From Eubacteriaceae bacterium (GTDB taxonomy: Bacteria > Bacillota > Clostridia > Lachnospirales > Lachnospiraceae): 47,404 nt of DNA. Shown here piece by piece: positions 10,673 through 18,448 of the stretch. Made by a program: the position numbers and the translations under genes. Numbering within the stretch: position 1 is the first letter of the stretch; every line of letters starts with the position of its first letter. Below the pieces are notes generated by a model. It made no database searches. It saw only the letters and a list, made by a program, of their open reading frames with translations, and was not told where the DNA came from. The DNA lies in NCBI GenBank assembly GCA_902362875.1, contig CABIYF010000022.1, positions 1 through 47,404 on the forward strand, read 5' to 3'.

Positions 10673-11086
10673 CTACTGTTTCTTTACACGAACAGATGCA
10701 GCTGTTCCTTCGCTTAATTCAACTCCAAGAGTTAATTTACCTCCAAGGTTCGCTTTCATTGTTCCAATATTTGTATTATCGATAAAAACTTTATATTCCT
10801 GTCCAGCTTCCACTTCTAGTGTAACCTGAACATCAGATGAAGATTCAATGTCAAATGCAACACCATCTGTTGTTGCCACAAAGTTATGTACTGCAGAACC
10901 TGGAACTGATTCAAAGATCAGCTGTCCGTTCTTGTCCAGTTTTGTCATTGTCTTAAATGTCTTGATCTTGTAGATATCCCCTTCAAACTGGATATCCCCT
11001 TTCTTTGCTTTCTGTGCTAATGTATAGTCACCAAAGCTTAGTGTTCCATTGTCTTCGCTGCGGAATAATTCAGTTACCACTGCCAT
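10673..11086 (-). CDS. Conserved beta-rich protein of unknown function
   Basis: A 137-aa protein with no signal peptide or membrane segment. It is rich in alternating hydrophobic/polar strands (for example IYKIKTFKTMTKL and SVRVKKQ), suggesting a small all-beta fold. It starts MAVVTELFRSEDNGTLSFGD. Similar small proteins in Lachnospiraceae genomes are, as far as I recall, often labelled endosialidase, but at this length nothing like a sialidase catalytic domain is present and I do not accept that name. AGGAGG precedes the ATG. It sits between clpC and radA, 60 bases after clpC, so a role in stress or envelope homeostasis is possible but unproven. Confidence 0.75.
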   Translation of the reverse strand: MAVVTELFRSEDNGTLSFGDYTLAQKAKKGDIQFEGDIYKIKTFKTMTKLDKNGQLIFESVPGSAVHNFVATTDGVAFDIESSSDVQVTLEVEAGQEYKVFIDNTNIGTMKANLGGKLTLGVELSEGTAASVRVKKQ

Positions 11087-11146
11087 TGTCTTTTCCTCCT
11101 AATATATGTTTGGGTCGTTGTATGTTTATTATAATATATTTTGGTT

Positions 11147-13609
11147 CTATTTACTAGTTTCCTTTACTGAAAAAGTAAGTTTTTTATCTTTTTTGCCGAT
11201 TGTTATCGTCTGTCCGTTTGAAAGTGTTCCTTCTAAGATCTTGTCTGCCAGTACATCCTCGATCTCGTTCTGAATGACTCTTCTTAGTGGTCTTGCTCCA
11301 TAATTCTCATCATATCCTTTATCTGCCAGCAGATCCATCGCACTGGAGGTGATCTTTAATGTGATCTGATGTTCACTTAGGAGACGTACTTTTAACTCAT
11401 CAATAAACAACTTCGCGATCTTTTTCACTTCTTCTTTGGTGAGAACTGCAAAAACGATCGTCTCATCGATTCTGTTTAAAAATTCCGGTCGGAAGATCTG
11501 TTTCACTTCTTCCATCACACCTTTTTTCATGCGTTCATGATTCTTTGCTTTATCTGTGTTGTCCACAGAAAATCCAAGATGTTTTGGAGCGATAATGCGG
11601 TTTGCACCTGCATTGGAAGTCATGATGATCACCGTATTCTTAAAATCAACTTTTCGCCCATTGGAATCTGTAATGTGTCCATCATCCAATACCTGAAGCA
11701 GAATATTAAATACATCCGGATGTGCTTTCTCGATCTCATCAAAAAGAATTACTGAATATGGATGTCTTCGGATCTGTTCACTCAGCTGTCCACCTTCTCC
11801 GAACCCAACATATCCCGGAGGTGATCCAATGATCTTTGATACACTGTGCTTCTCCATATATTCAGACATATCTACACGGATCAGATCTTCTTCCCTTCCA
11901 AATAAGGCTCTTGCCAGTGTCTTTGAAAGTTCTGTCTTACCAACACCTGTTGGTCCAAGGAATAAGAATGATCCGATCGGACGGTTTGGACTCTTAAGTC
12001 CGACTCTGCTTCTTTTCACAGCTTTCGCAACGGCCTTGACTGCTTCATCCTGCCCGATCACATATTTGTGAAGCTCTTTTTCAAGATGGCGCAGGCGCTC
12101 CATATCACCTTTTGTAAGCTGTGTTACTGGAATCTGCGTCCATAATGATACAACCTCGGCTGCATCTTCGATCGTTAAGGACGGAATCTCATTTTGCTTT
12201 TTGTTTGTTCTTTTCATCTTGCGTTCCAGAGATTTCTCCAGCTTGTTCTTCTGTGCTTTTAATTCTCTTGCACGTGTGATATCACTGTCTGAAAGTGCTT
12301 CCTCAATCTCATTGATCACTTTTGTGATCTCTTTTCGTTCTTCTTTGAAACTTGTCTGGCTTCCTGCCTGTGCCATTCTCTTTCTTGCACATGCCTCATC
12401 CAAAAGATCGATCGCTTTGTCTGGCAGAAAACGATCACTGATATATCGGTCAGATAAACTTGCAATCGCTTCTGTTACATCTTCCGGCACTAAAATTCTA
12501 TGATAATCCTCAAAACGGTATTTGATTCCTTTTAAGATCGTTACTGTTTCTTCCACAGTTGGCTCTTTCACTCTGACTGGCTGGAATCTTCGAACCAAAG
12601 CTGCATCTTTCTCAAAATACTTTGTATACTCTTCACTTGTTGTGGCACCGATCAGCTGGAAATCTCCTCTTGCCAATGCCGGTTTTAAGATATTGGACGC
12701 ATCCATAGCTCCTTCAGAACCGCCAGCTCCAATGATCGTATGAATCTCATCAATAAATAGAATGACAGAATCATCCTGTGTGGCTTCTGTGACAATACGC
12801 TTCATACGTTCCTCAAACTCACCGCGGAATTTGGTTCCTGCGATTACTTTCGTAAGATCTAAAGATAAGATTCTCTTATTCTTAAGGATTCTTGGCATAT
12901 TGCCGTCTGCAATTCTTTGTGCAAGTCCCTCTACGATCGCTGTTTTACCAACTCCAGGATCACCGATCAAGCACGGATTGTTCTTTGTTCTTCTGCATAA
13001 GACCTGCATCAGACGTTCCATCTCGCCTTCTCGTCCGATCATTGGATCTAATTTGCCAAGGACTGCTTTCTCTGTGAGGTCTGTGCTGTATTGTTCAAGC
13101 ATTGACCCTTCCTGGCTTTCTTCTTCATTACCATAAGAAATCGCATCATTATACTCACTCTTTGCAGTTCTAAAATCAATTCCTGCTGTGACAAGAATAT
13201 CTGTATAGATTCCTTCACATGAAATCTTATGGTCTTCCAAAAGACGAAAGGCTTCATTATCTCCATCTTTGATCATTGCCATCAAAATATGCTCTGATCC
13301 GATAGAATCACAGCCATATTTCATTGCAATCTCTCCTGCGATCTCCAGAAGATATTCTGTCTTCGGTGTGTCCTTGACTGTCCTTCTGCGATCCTTTGGC
13401 ATCTTTGACTTTTCTTTGATCGCTTCTTCTATTAATTCTCTTGTCACGCCGTGCATCTTAAGCACTTCGCTTGCAAGAGATCCATCTGCCCCATAAAGTC
13501 CAAGAAGGATAAAGATACTGCTGACATCTTTAAATCCAAGATATCCTGCAATCTCTCGTCCTTCATTCAATGCTTTGGAGGCATATTTTGTAAATGGTAA
13601 TCGGTTCAT
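11147..13609 (-). CDS. clpC: ATP-dependent Clp protease ATP-binding subunit ClpC
   Basis: Hsp100/ClpC unfoldase of 820 aa that feeds proteins to ClpP. The N-terminal Clp repeats span about 1-150. The first AAA+ module has Walker [14 protein letters not shown] and Walker [11 protein letters not shown] coiled M-domain follows at about 415-480. The second AAA+ module has [12 protein letters not shown], the pore loop GYVGFGEGG and [15 protein letters not shown], after the second module's sensor region, matches the ClpP-docking loop. AGGAGG lies just before the ATG, 14 bases after the GntR gene's stop. Unlike the classical ctsR-mcsA-mcsB-clpC order, the gene directly upstream encodes a GntR-type regulator. 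Confidence 0.96.
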   Translation of the reverse strand: MNRLPFTKYASKALNEGREIAGYLGFKDVSSIFILLGLYGADGSLASEVLKMHGVTRELIEEAIKEKSKMPKDRRRTVKDTPKTEYLLEIAGEIAMKYGCDSIGSEHILMAMIKDGDNEAFRLLEDHKISCEGIYTDILVTAGIDFRTAKSEYNDAISYGNEEESQEGSMLEQYSTDLTEKAVLGKLDPMIGREGEMERLMQVLCRRTKNNPCLIGDPGVGKTAIVEGLAQRIADGNMPRILKNKRILSLDLTKVIAGTKFRGEFEERMKRIVTEATQDDSVILFIDEIHTIIGAGGSEGAMDASNILKPALARGDFQLIGATTSEEYTKYFEKDAALVRRFQPVRVKEPTVEETVTILKGIKYRFEDYHRILVPEDVTEAIASLSDRYISDRFLPDKAIDLLDEACARKRMAQAGSQTSFKEERKEITKVINEIEEALSDSDITRARELKAQKNKLEKSLERKMKRTNKKQNEIPSLTIEDAAEVVSLWTQIPVTQLTKGDMERLRHLEKELHKYVIGQDEAVKAVAKAVKRSRVGLKSPNRPIGSFLFLGPTGVGKTELSKTLARALFGREEDLIRVDMSEYMEKHSVSKIIGSPPGYVGFGEGGQLSEQIRRHPYSVILFDEIEKAHPDVFNILLQVLDDGHITDSNGRKVDFKNTVIIMTSNAGANRIIAPKHLGFSVDNTDKAKNHERMKKGVMEEVKQIFRPEFLNRIDETIVFAVLTKEEVKKIAKLFIDELKVRLLSEHQITLKITSSAMDLLADKGYDENYGARPLRRVIQNEIEDVLADKILEGTLSNGQTITIGKKDKKLTFSVKETSK

Positions 13610-13623
13610 AGCTCCTCCTGTTA

Positions 13624-14001
13624 TTACTTTCTGTCTAATTTCTGGTACATGTCGTGAACCAGCTGGTTCATCTCATCTTCTGTAACTCCCTTACAGACTG
13701 CTTCGGCGACCAGCATTCTTAGATTATCCTGAATACTCGCCAGCTCCTGCTGCTTCTCCAGAGTTTCAACACTTATGACTGCACCTTTTCTTCGGTCTAA
13801 CTTTAAGTATCCTTCTTCTCTTAAGATCGCATAGGCTTTATTTACCGTGTGCATATTCACTCCAAGCACCTGTGCCAGCTGTCTGACCGATGGAAGTGAT
13901 TCGCCATCACTAAATTCCGCACATGCGATTCCCATAATGATCTGATTTCTTAACTGTACATAGATTGCCTCGTCACTATTGAAATCAATCTCCAGTATCA
14001 T
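13624..14001 (-). CDS. GntR-family transcriptional regulator (YtrA subfamily)
   Basis: A 125-aa regulator with an N-terminal winged helix (AIYVQLRNQII, then LPSVRQLAQVLGVNMHTVNKAYAILREEG) and a short C-terminal helical dimerisation tail, as in YtrA-type GntR proteins. Such proteins usually repress their own operon. Here it is the first gene of a probable GntR-clpC-137aa-radA unit, with only 14 bases between it and clpC. Its effector is unknown. YtrA relatives normally sit next to ABC transporters, and none is present. Confidence 0.9.
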   Translation of the reverse strand: MILEIDFNSDEAIYVQLRNQIIMGIACAEFSDGESLPSVRQLAQVLGVNMHTVNKAYAILREEGYLKLDRRKGAVISVETLEKQQELASIQDNLRMLVAEAVCKGVTEDEMNQLVHDMYQKLDRK

Positions 14002-14040
14002 TGTGCAACCCTTCTTTCTTCTTTCGAATTTTACAATTTA

Positions 14041-14065
14041 TCTATGATATTTTGTTATACATAGA
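14041..14065. promoter_or_regulatory. Candidate GntR operator (inverted repeat)
   Basis: TCTATG at 14041-14046 and CATAGA at 14060-14065 form a 6-13-6 dyad that overlaps the start-site region of the GntR promoter. Position and symmetry suit autorepression, but the assignment is inferred. Confidence 0.35.
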
Positions 14066-14091
14066 CTATAATATAAAGCACAGTCTGTCAA
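14063..14091 (-). promoter_or_regulatory. Promoter of the GntR-clpC unit
   Basis: On the minus strand a perfect TTGACA (14091-14086) precedes TATAGT (14070-14065) with a short 15-base spacer, or TAGTCT with 17 bases. The suboptimal spacing may indicate regulated use. Confidence 0.5.
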
Positions 14092-14107
14092 GAGATTGCG
14101 TGATGGT

Positions 14108-14145
14108 AAAAAAGAAAAAGATGCAGTATCTTCTCACTGCATCTC
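14108..14145 (-). terminator. nrdDG terminator
   Basis: On the minus strand AGATGCAGT (14145-14137) pairs perfectly with ACTGCATCT (14128-14120) around an 8-base loop, followed by a T-rich run to 14108. It lies 8 bases after the nrdG stop. Confidence 0.92.
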
Positions 14146-14153
14146 TTATCGCT

Positions 14154-14642
14154 TTATTTTTCATTCAGATTGATAATTCTCTGGTTTGCACTTCCACGGA
14201 ATTTCAATGTGATATCTTTCTGTGCTTCAATAAACTGCCCATCGACCAAGGTATCGATATAAGATAACATCTCCTCGGTAAATGTTGTATGCACTTTGCC
14301 GCCCTCTATCAAATCCTTGTCATAAGTATATCCTGTATAGCACCAGATATTTTTCTTCGGATAGGTATCTTTGATCTCTTTTAGCAGCCTGACCAGTTCT
14401 TCCTGGTTCTCCGGCTCAAACGGTTCTCCGCCAAGTAAAGAAAATCCTTCAATATAATCCGGCTTTAATAATTCCATGATATGATTCTTTGTTTCCTCCG
14501 TAAATGGCTTTCCATAACAAAAATCCCATGTTTCCCTGTTAAAGCATCCCGGACAATGATTGCGGCAGCCAGATACAAATAAACTGACTCTCACTCCTGG
14601 TCCATTGGCAATATCACATTTTTTAATTTCTCCGTAGTGCAT
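14154..14642 (-). CDS. nrdG: Anaerobic ribonucleotide reductase activating protein
   Basis: Radical-SAM activase of 162 aa that installs the glycyl radical on NrdD. The [4Fe-4S] cysteines C26, C30 and C33 are in GCRNHCPGC (CX3CX2C), and the SAM-binding glycine motif LLGGEPFEPEN follows. Length is normal. AGAGG precedes the ATG. It is 23 bases downstream of nrdD and ends at a strong terminator, so nrdD-nrdG is a two-gene operon. Confidence 0.96.
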   Translation of the reverse strand: MHYGEIKKCDIANGPGVRVSLFVSGCRNHCPGCFNRETWDFCYGKPFTEETKNHIMELLKPDYIEGFSLLGGEPFEPENQEELVRLLKEIKDTYPKKNIWCYTGYTYDKDLIEGGKVHTTFTEEMLSYIDTLVDGQFIEAQKDITLKFRGSANQRIINLNEK

Positions 14643-14665
14643 ATAATTTCCTCTGTAAATGATTC

Positions 14666-16855
14666 TTATAAGTGAAGTACTCGATCCTTAATCTCCTGTG
14701 TACGTCCCTGATTCCAGAACTGTGTTCCGATATATCCGCAGGTACGTCTTGCCACAAACATATGATCCTGATCTGTATTTCCACAGTTTGGACATTCCCA
14801 GATCAGCTTTCCTGATTCGTCTTCCTTGATCTGAATCTCTCCGTCATATCCGCAGCACTCGCAGTAATCGCTCTTTGTATTGAGCTCCGCATACATAATG
14901 TTATCATAAATGAATTTCATAACAGATAAAACAGCTGGGATATTGTCCTGCATATTTGGAACTTCAATATAACTGATCGCTCCTCCTGGTGATAACTTCT
15001 GGAATTCTGACTCAAACGCAAGTTTGCTGAATGCATCGATTTCCTCTGTTACATGTACATGATAGCTGTTTGTGATATAGTTCTTGTCTGTAACTCCAGG
15101 AATGATACCAAAACGTTTCTGCAGGCATTTTGCAAACTTATAAGTTGTGGATTCCATCGGTGTTCCATAAACAGAATAGCTGATGTTCTCTGCCGCTTTC
15201 CATTCGTTGCATTTATCGTTTAATTTCTGCATAACTTTCAGTGCAAATTCTTTTCCTTCATCAGATGTATGAGACTTTCCTGTCATGCGGACACACATCT
15301 CGTAAAGCCCTGCATATCCAAGGGAGATTGTGGAATATCCATCATATAATAACTTATCGATCTTCTCACCCTTTTTAAGTCTTGCCAGTGCTCCGTGCTG
15401 CCAAAGGATTGGTGCAACATCAGATACTGCTCCTTTTAATCTCTCATGACGGCATCTTAAGGCTCTATGGCAAAGCTCCAGTCTCTCTTCTAAGATCTCC
15501 CAGAATTTATCCATATCTCCATAAGAACTGCATGCAACGTCTACTAAGTTGATCGTTACCACTCCCTGATTAAATCTTCCATAGAACTTATGGCTTCCAT
15601 CTGCATTTCTCTGAGAATCTTCGACTGTTAAGAAAGATCTGCATCCCATACATGGATATACATCCCCATTCTTAAGTTCTCTCATCACTTTCGCTGAAAT
15701 GTAATCAGGCACCATACGTTTTGCTGTACATTTTGCAGCTAATTCAGTCAGATACCAGTACTTGGAATCTTCTGTGATATTATCATCATCCAAAGCATAG
15801 ATAAGTTTTGGGAATGCTGGTGTGATCCAGACTCCTTTTTCATTCTTAACACCCTGAATTCTCTGTTTTAAGACTTCCTCGATCACAAGGGCTAAATCGT
15901 CTCTTGTCTGTCCTTCAGGCACTTCGTCAAGATACATAAAAACTGTAACAAATGGTGCCTGGCCATTACATGTCATCAAAGTCACCAACTGATACTGAAT
16001 CGTCTGAATTCCCTGTTTGATCTCATCATACAAACGCATCTCTGTAATCTTATCAATGATCTCATCGTCCATGGATTCGCCGATTGCTTTTCGTTCTTTC
16101 ACTACATTGTTACGAAGTTTCTTTCTGCTGATGTCTACAAATGGTGCTAAATGTGCAAGTGTAAATGACTGTCCACCATACTGATTACTTGCAACCTGTG
16201 CTACGATCTGGGTTGTCACATTACATGCTGTAAAAAATGAATGTGGTTTCTCGATCATAGTCTCACTGATCACTGTTCCGTTCTGAAGCATATCCTCCAA
16301 ATTGATCAGATCACAGTTATGCTCTCTCTGTGCAAAATAATCTGAATCATGGAAATGGATGATCCCCTCTTCATGGGCACGGATGATCTCATTTGGCAGA
16401 AGGACACGTTTACTTAAATCTTTGCTGACTTCTCCTGCCATATAGTCTCTCTGTGTGGAGTTGATCACTGGATTCTTATTGGAATTCTCCTGATTCACTT
16501 CCTCGTTGATATTATCAAGAAGAGAAAGGATTCCATCATCCGTTGTATTTGATTTTCTTCTTAATTCTCTCTTGAAACGGTATCTGACGTACTTCTGGGC
16601 AACTTCATACCCTCTCATCTCCATGATTCCTGTCTCAACCATGTTCTGAATATCTTCAACATTCACTGCATGTGAAGAATTCTCTACCTGATCTGCGACT
16701 TTCTCTGAAATTGCCATAATCTGATATTCATTCATCTGATGGAGCTTGGAAACTTCTTCATTTGCCTTTGTGATCGCATTGATGATCTTATCGATATCAA
16801 AGGTTACCTCTTCTCCGTTTCGCTTGATAATCTTTGTTTTTACATCACCATTCAT
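14666..16855 (-). CDS. nrdD: Anaerobic ribonucleoside-triphosphate reductase
   Basis: Class III reductase of 729 aa that makes dNTPs without oxygen, using a glycyl radical. The N-terminal ATP-cone (residues about 5-95, VKTIIKRNGEEVTFDIDKI-like) is the allosteric dATP/ATP sensor. The C-terminal zinc site has CECCGYDGEI and CPNCGNTD. The radical glycine is Gly707 in RTCGYIG, with a normal 19-residue tail after that motif. GAGGGAG precedes the ATG. It is the first gene of the nrdDG operon, whose promoter carries NrdR-like boxes. Confidence 0.97.
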   Translation of the reverse strand: MNGDVKTKIIKRNGEEVTFDIDKIINAITKANEEVSKLHQMNEYQIMAISEKVADQVENSSHAVNVEDIQNMVETGIMEMRGYEVAQKYVRYRFKRELRRKSNTTDDGILSLLDNINEEVNQENSNKNPVINSTQRDYMAGEVSKDLSKRVLLPNEIIRAHEEGIIHFHDSDYFAQREHNCDLINLEDMLQNGTVISETMIEKPHSFFTACNVTTQIVAQVASNQYGGQSFTLAHLAPFVDISRKKLRNNVVKERKAIGESMDDEIIDKITEMRLYDEIKQGIQTIQYQLVTLMTCNGQAPFVTVFMYLDEVPEGQTRDDLALVIEEVLKQRIQGVKNEKGVWITPAFPKLIYALDDDNITEDSKYWYLTELAAKCTAKRMVPDYISAKVMRELKNGDVYPCMGCRSFLTVEDSQRNADGSHKFYGRFNQGVVTINLVDVACSSYGDMDKFWEILEERLELCHRALRCRHERLKGAVSDVAPILWQHGALARLKKGEKIDKLLYDGYSTISLGYAGLYEMCVRMTGKSHTSDEGKEFALKVMQKLNDKCNEWKAAENISYSVYGTPMESTTYKFAKCLQKRFGIIPGVTDKNYITNSYHVHVTEEIDAFSKLAFESEFQKLSPGGAISYIEVPNMQDNIPAVLSVMKFIYDNIMYAELNTKSDYCECCGYDGEIQIKEDESGKLIWECPNCGNTDQDHMFVARRTCGYIGTQFWNQGRTQEIKDRVLHL

Positions 16856-16879
16856 AGTTTCTCCCTCTTTTATATAAAA

Positions 16880-16957
16880 TTACAAGATTTTGTGCGTTTC
16901 CATTTTCTGGGCACAAAATCTTGTTATATTCTTATCAGTTAACACAACATGTTGTGT
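16880..16957. promoter_or_regulatory. Three phased NrdR-like boxes in the nrdDG leader
   Basis: Box 1 (16942-16957) reads ACACAACATGTTGTGT, a perfect 16-base palindrome and a 14/16 match to the NrdR consensus as I know it (acaCwATATATwGtgt). Box 2 (16911-16926) has core CAAGATTTTG on the minus strand. Box 3 (16880-16895) has the same core on the plus strand. Core centres are at 16949.5, 16918.5 and 16887.5, exactly 31 bp apart each. NrdR normally uses two boxes at this spacing. Boxes 2 and 3 also form a 14-bp perfect inverted repeat, 16882-16895 with 16911-16924. Confidence 0.72.
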
Positions 16958-16962
16958 CACTG

Positions 16963-16991
16963 CCTATACTATATTACACTCTTTTCACCAA
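16963..16991 (-). promoter_or_regulatory. Candidate nrdDG promoter
   Basis: On the minus strand TTGGTG (16991-16986), a 17-base spacer and TATAGG (16968-16963). Transcription would start about where NrdR-like box 1 lies, suiting repression. Confidence 0.45.
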
Positions 16992-17015
16992 AAAAGAAAG
17001 GGGTATTTTTTGATT

Positions 17016-17576
17016 TTAGAGAATATGAAGATGTTCAAACAGGATCTTAAATCCCAAAAGTATCAGTATTACGCCACCTGCGAGCTCTGCCTTTGATTTA
17101 TATTTTGTTCCAAAAATATTTCCAATCTTTACTCCTGCAAATGAAATCAAAAATGTACAGACTCCGATGATCGATGCTGCGGATACAATATGCACATTTA
17201 AGAACGCAAATGTGATTCCAACTGCAAGTGCATCAATACTTGTTGCCACTGCAAGCATAAACATTTCTTTCACTGCAATGGATGCATCTGCATTTTCTTC
17301 TTCATCTGATAACGATTCTTTCACCATATTGATTCCGATCAGTCCAAGAAGCACAAATGCCACCCAGTGGTCAATCGATGTGATCTGGTCTTTAAACTGT
17401 GTTCCAAGAAAAAATCCAATCGTTGGCATCAATGCCTGAAACCCTCCAAACCATAAGCCAATAACGATCCCTTTTCCAAAAACTTTTTCTCTCATTGCCA
17501 GACCTTTGCAAATAGAAACAGCAAATGCATCCATCGACAATCCAACTGCCAATGTTAATAGTGTAAGTAAATCCAT
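17016..17576 (-). CDS. mntP: Manganese efflux pump MntP
   Basis: Integral membrane Mn2+ exporter of 186 aa (family DUF204/YebN) with six predicted transmembrane segments. The two duplicated halves carry the conserved aspartates in LSMDAFAVS and [10 protein letters not shown] nine-residue upstream extension of the frame is rejected because GGAGG at 17584-17588 sits 7 bases before the ATG at 17576. It has its own promoter and is preceded by a yybP-ykoY Mn2+ riboswitch, which strongly confirms the substrate. Confidence 0.95.
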   Translation of the reverse strand: MDLLTLLTLAVGLSMDAFAVSICKGLAMREKVFGKGIVIGLWFGGFQALMPTIGFFLGTQFKDQITSIDHWVAFVLLGLIGINMVKESLSDEEENADASIAVKEMFMLAVATSIDALAVGITFAFLNVHIVSAASIIGVCTFLISFAGVKIGNIFGTKYKSKAELAGGVILILLGFKILFEHLHIL

Positions 17577-17603
17577 AAAACGTCCTCCATATCGTAATTT
17601 CAT

Positions 17604-17661
17604 AAAAAAAGACCCACAGACGGAAACCTGCAGCCTGGCTGCGGTTTATCGCCTGTGAGTC
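17604..17661 (-). terminator. Riboswitch-controlled terminator upstream of mntP
   Basis: On the minus strand GACTCACAGG (17661-17652) pairs with the CTGTGGGTC arm (17619-17611) around an internal GC-rich hairpin, followed by seven T (17610-17604). Its first arm contains the bases that close the aptamer's P1 stem, so the two folds exclude each other. Confidence 0.85.
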
Positions 17662-17745
17662 TCGTTAATTAAGACAGCACCAGATGTCATCCATCATTAT
17701 GTTGATACTGTCACAGATTCTCTGCTAACTACTCCCTCACGGAAA
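17652..17745 (-). ncRNA. yybP-ykoY manganese riboswitch aptamer
   Basis: On the minus strand the leader contains the conserved GAGGGAGTAG segment (about 17738-17729), a variable hairpin arm, CATCTGGTGC, and then ACGAGACTCACAGG at the 3' side. These are hallmarks of the yybP-ykoY element. GTGAG near 17741-17737 can pair with CTCAC at 17659-17655 to close P1. Mn2+ binding should stabilise P1 and prevent the overlapping terminator, turning mntP on when manganese is high. Confidence 0.87.
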
Positions 17746-17792
17746 TATATGATCAATACCGGAGTGTGCTCTCCAGCAAAATGTGCCTATGT

Positions 17793-17821
17793 ATCATATC
17801 TTAAATGAGAATCTTTGTCAA
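17793..17821 (-). promoter_or_regulatory. mntP promoter
   Basis: On the minus strand a perfect TTGACA (17821-17816), 17-base spacer and TATGAT (17798-17793). The -35 overlaps the last codons of ogt. The predicted leader is about 210 bases. Confidence 0.85.
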
Positions 17822-18297
17822 TATCTTTCTTTCACTTTCTGGTTTCGTTTTTCAAGATCTAACAGATATTCTTTCATCTCGAGTCCCCCTGCATATCCTG
17901 TCAGAGAGCCATTCATTCCGATCACTCTGTGGCATGGAACCACGATCACGATCGGATTCTTGTTATTCGCCATGCCAACTGCACGGCACCCTTTCGGAAT
18001 TCCAACACTTTCTGCGATATCTTTGTATGTACAGGTTGTTCCATATGGAATCTCCTGCAATGCCTTCCATACTTTAATCTGAAATTCCGTTCCATAATAA
18101 GAAAGTTTCAAGTCAAACTTCTTCCTTCTCCCATCAAAATATTGGGATAACTGCAAAGCTGCTTCCCGGATCAGCTCTGTATTCTTTTTCTGACCTTCTA
18201 ACTTCTTTGTTCCAAAATAAATCCCACAAATTCCATGTCCGTCTTCCTCAATCGTCAGAGTTCCAATTGGAAAGCGGTAATCATAGTAGTACTTCAT
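17818..18297 (-). CDS. ogt: Methylated-DNA--protein-cysteine methyltransferase
   Basis: Suicide repair enzyme of 159 aa that transfers the methyl group from O6-methylguanine to Cys122 in IVVPCHRVIG. The region also has the helix-turn-helix arginine finger segment PKGCRAVGMANNKNP and the C-terminal GYAGGLEMKEYLL. A longer frame starting at 18348 is rejected because it runs through the promoter's -10. AGGAGG at 18307-18312 lies 9 bases before the ATG at 18297. The gene is monocistronic and its 3' end hosts the mntP -35. Confidence 0.95.
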   Translation of the reverse strand: MKYYYDYRFPIGTLTIEEDGHGICGIYFGTKKLEGQKKNTELIREAALQLSQYFDGRRKKFDLKLSYYGTEFQIKVWKALQEIPYGTTCTYKDIAESVGIPKGCRAVGMANNKNPIVIVVPCHRVIGMNGSLTGYAGGLEMKEYLLDLEKRNQKVKERY

Positions 18298-18319
18298 ACG
18301 ACCATTCCTCCTAAAAATA

Positions 18320-18348
18320 GGTATACCATATTCTTCCATGGTTGGCAA
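18320..18348 (-). promoter_or_regulatory. ogt promoter
   Basis: On the minus strand TTGCCA (18348-18343), 17-base spacer and TATACC (18325-18320). It is divergent from, and back to back with, the promoter of the CNNM gene. Confidence 0.65.
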
Positions 18349-18356
18349 CCACTAAC

Positions 18357-18385
18357 TTGACACAAAGCTATTTGTTGCGTACAAT
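18357..18385 (+). promoter_or_regulatory. Promoter of the CNNM/CBS gene
   Basis: Perfect TTGACA (18357-18362), 17-base spacer, TACAAT (18380-18385). Confidence 0.85.
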
Positions 18386-18448
18386 GAAAAGAACTGTACT
18401 AAAAAAGAACAGATACATGATTATATTATTTTTAGGAGGAATTTTTCA

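Noticed and set aside
10673..11086. Annotation as endosialidase
   Set aside because: The protein is only 137 aa and shows no sialidase catalytic motifs; kept as unknown.
12201..13136. Several plus-strand open frames opposite clpC
   Set aside because: clpC is unambiguous by motifs and length; the opposite-strand frames show no family features.
16882..16924. The 14-bp hairpin as a plain intrinsic terminator of the nrdD leader
   Set aside because: Only a weak, interrupted U tract follows, and its arms match NrdR box cores at exact 31-bp phasing, so regulation at the DNA level explains it better.
18298..18348. Longer ogt start (MPTMEEYG...)
   Set aside because: It would include the ogt -10 hexamer; the ATG at 18297 has a well-placed AGGAGG.
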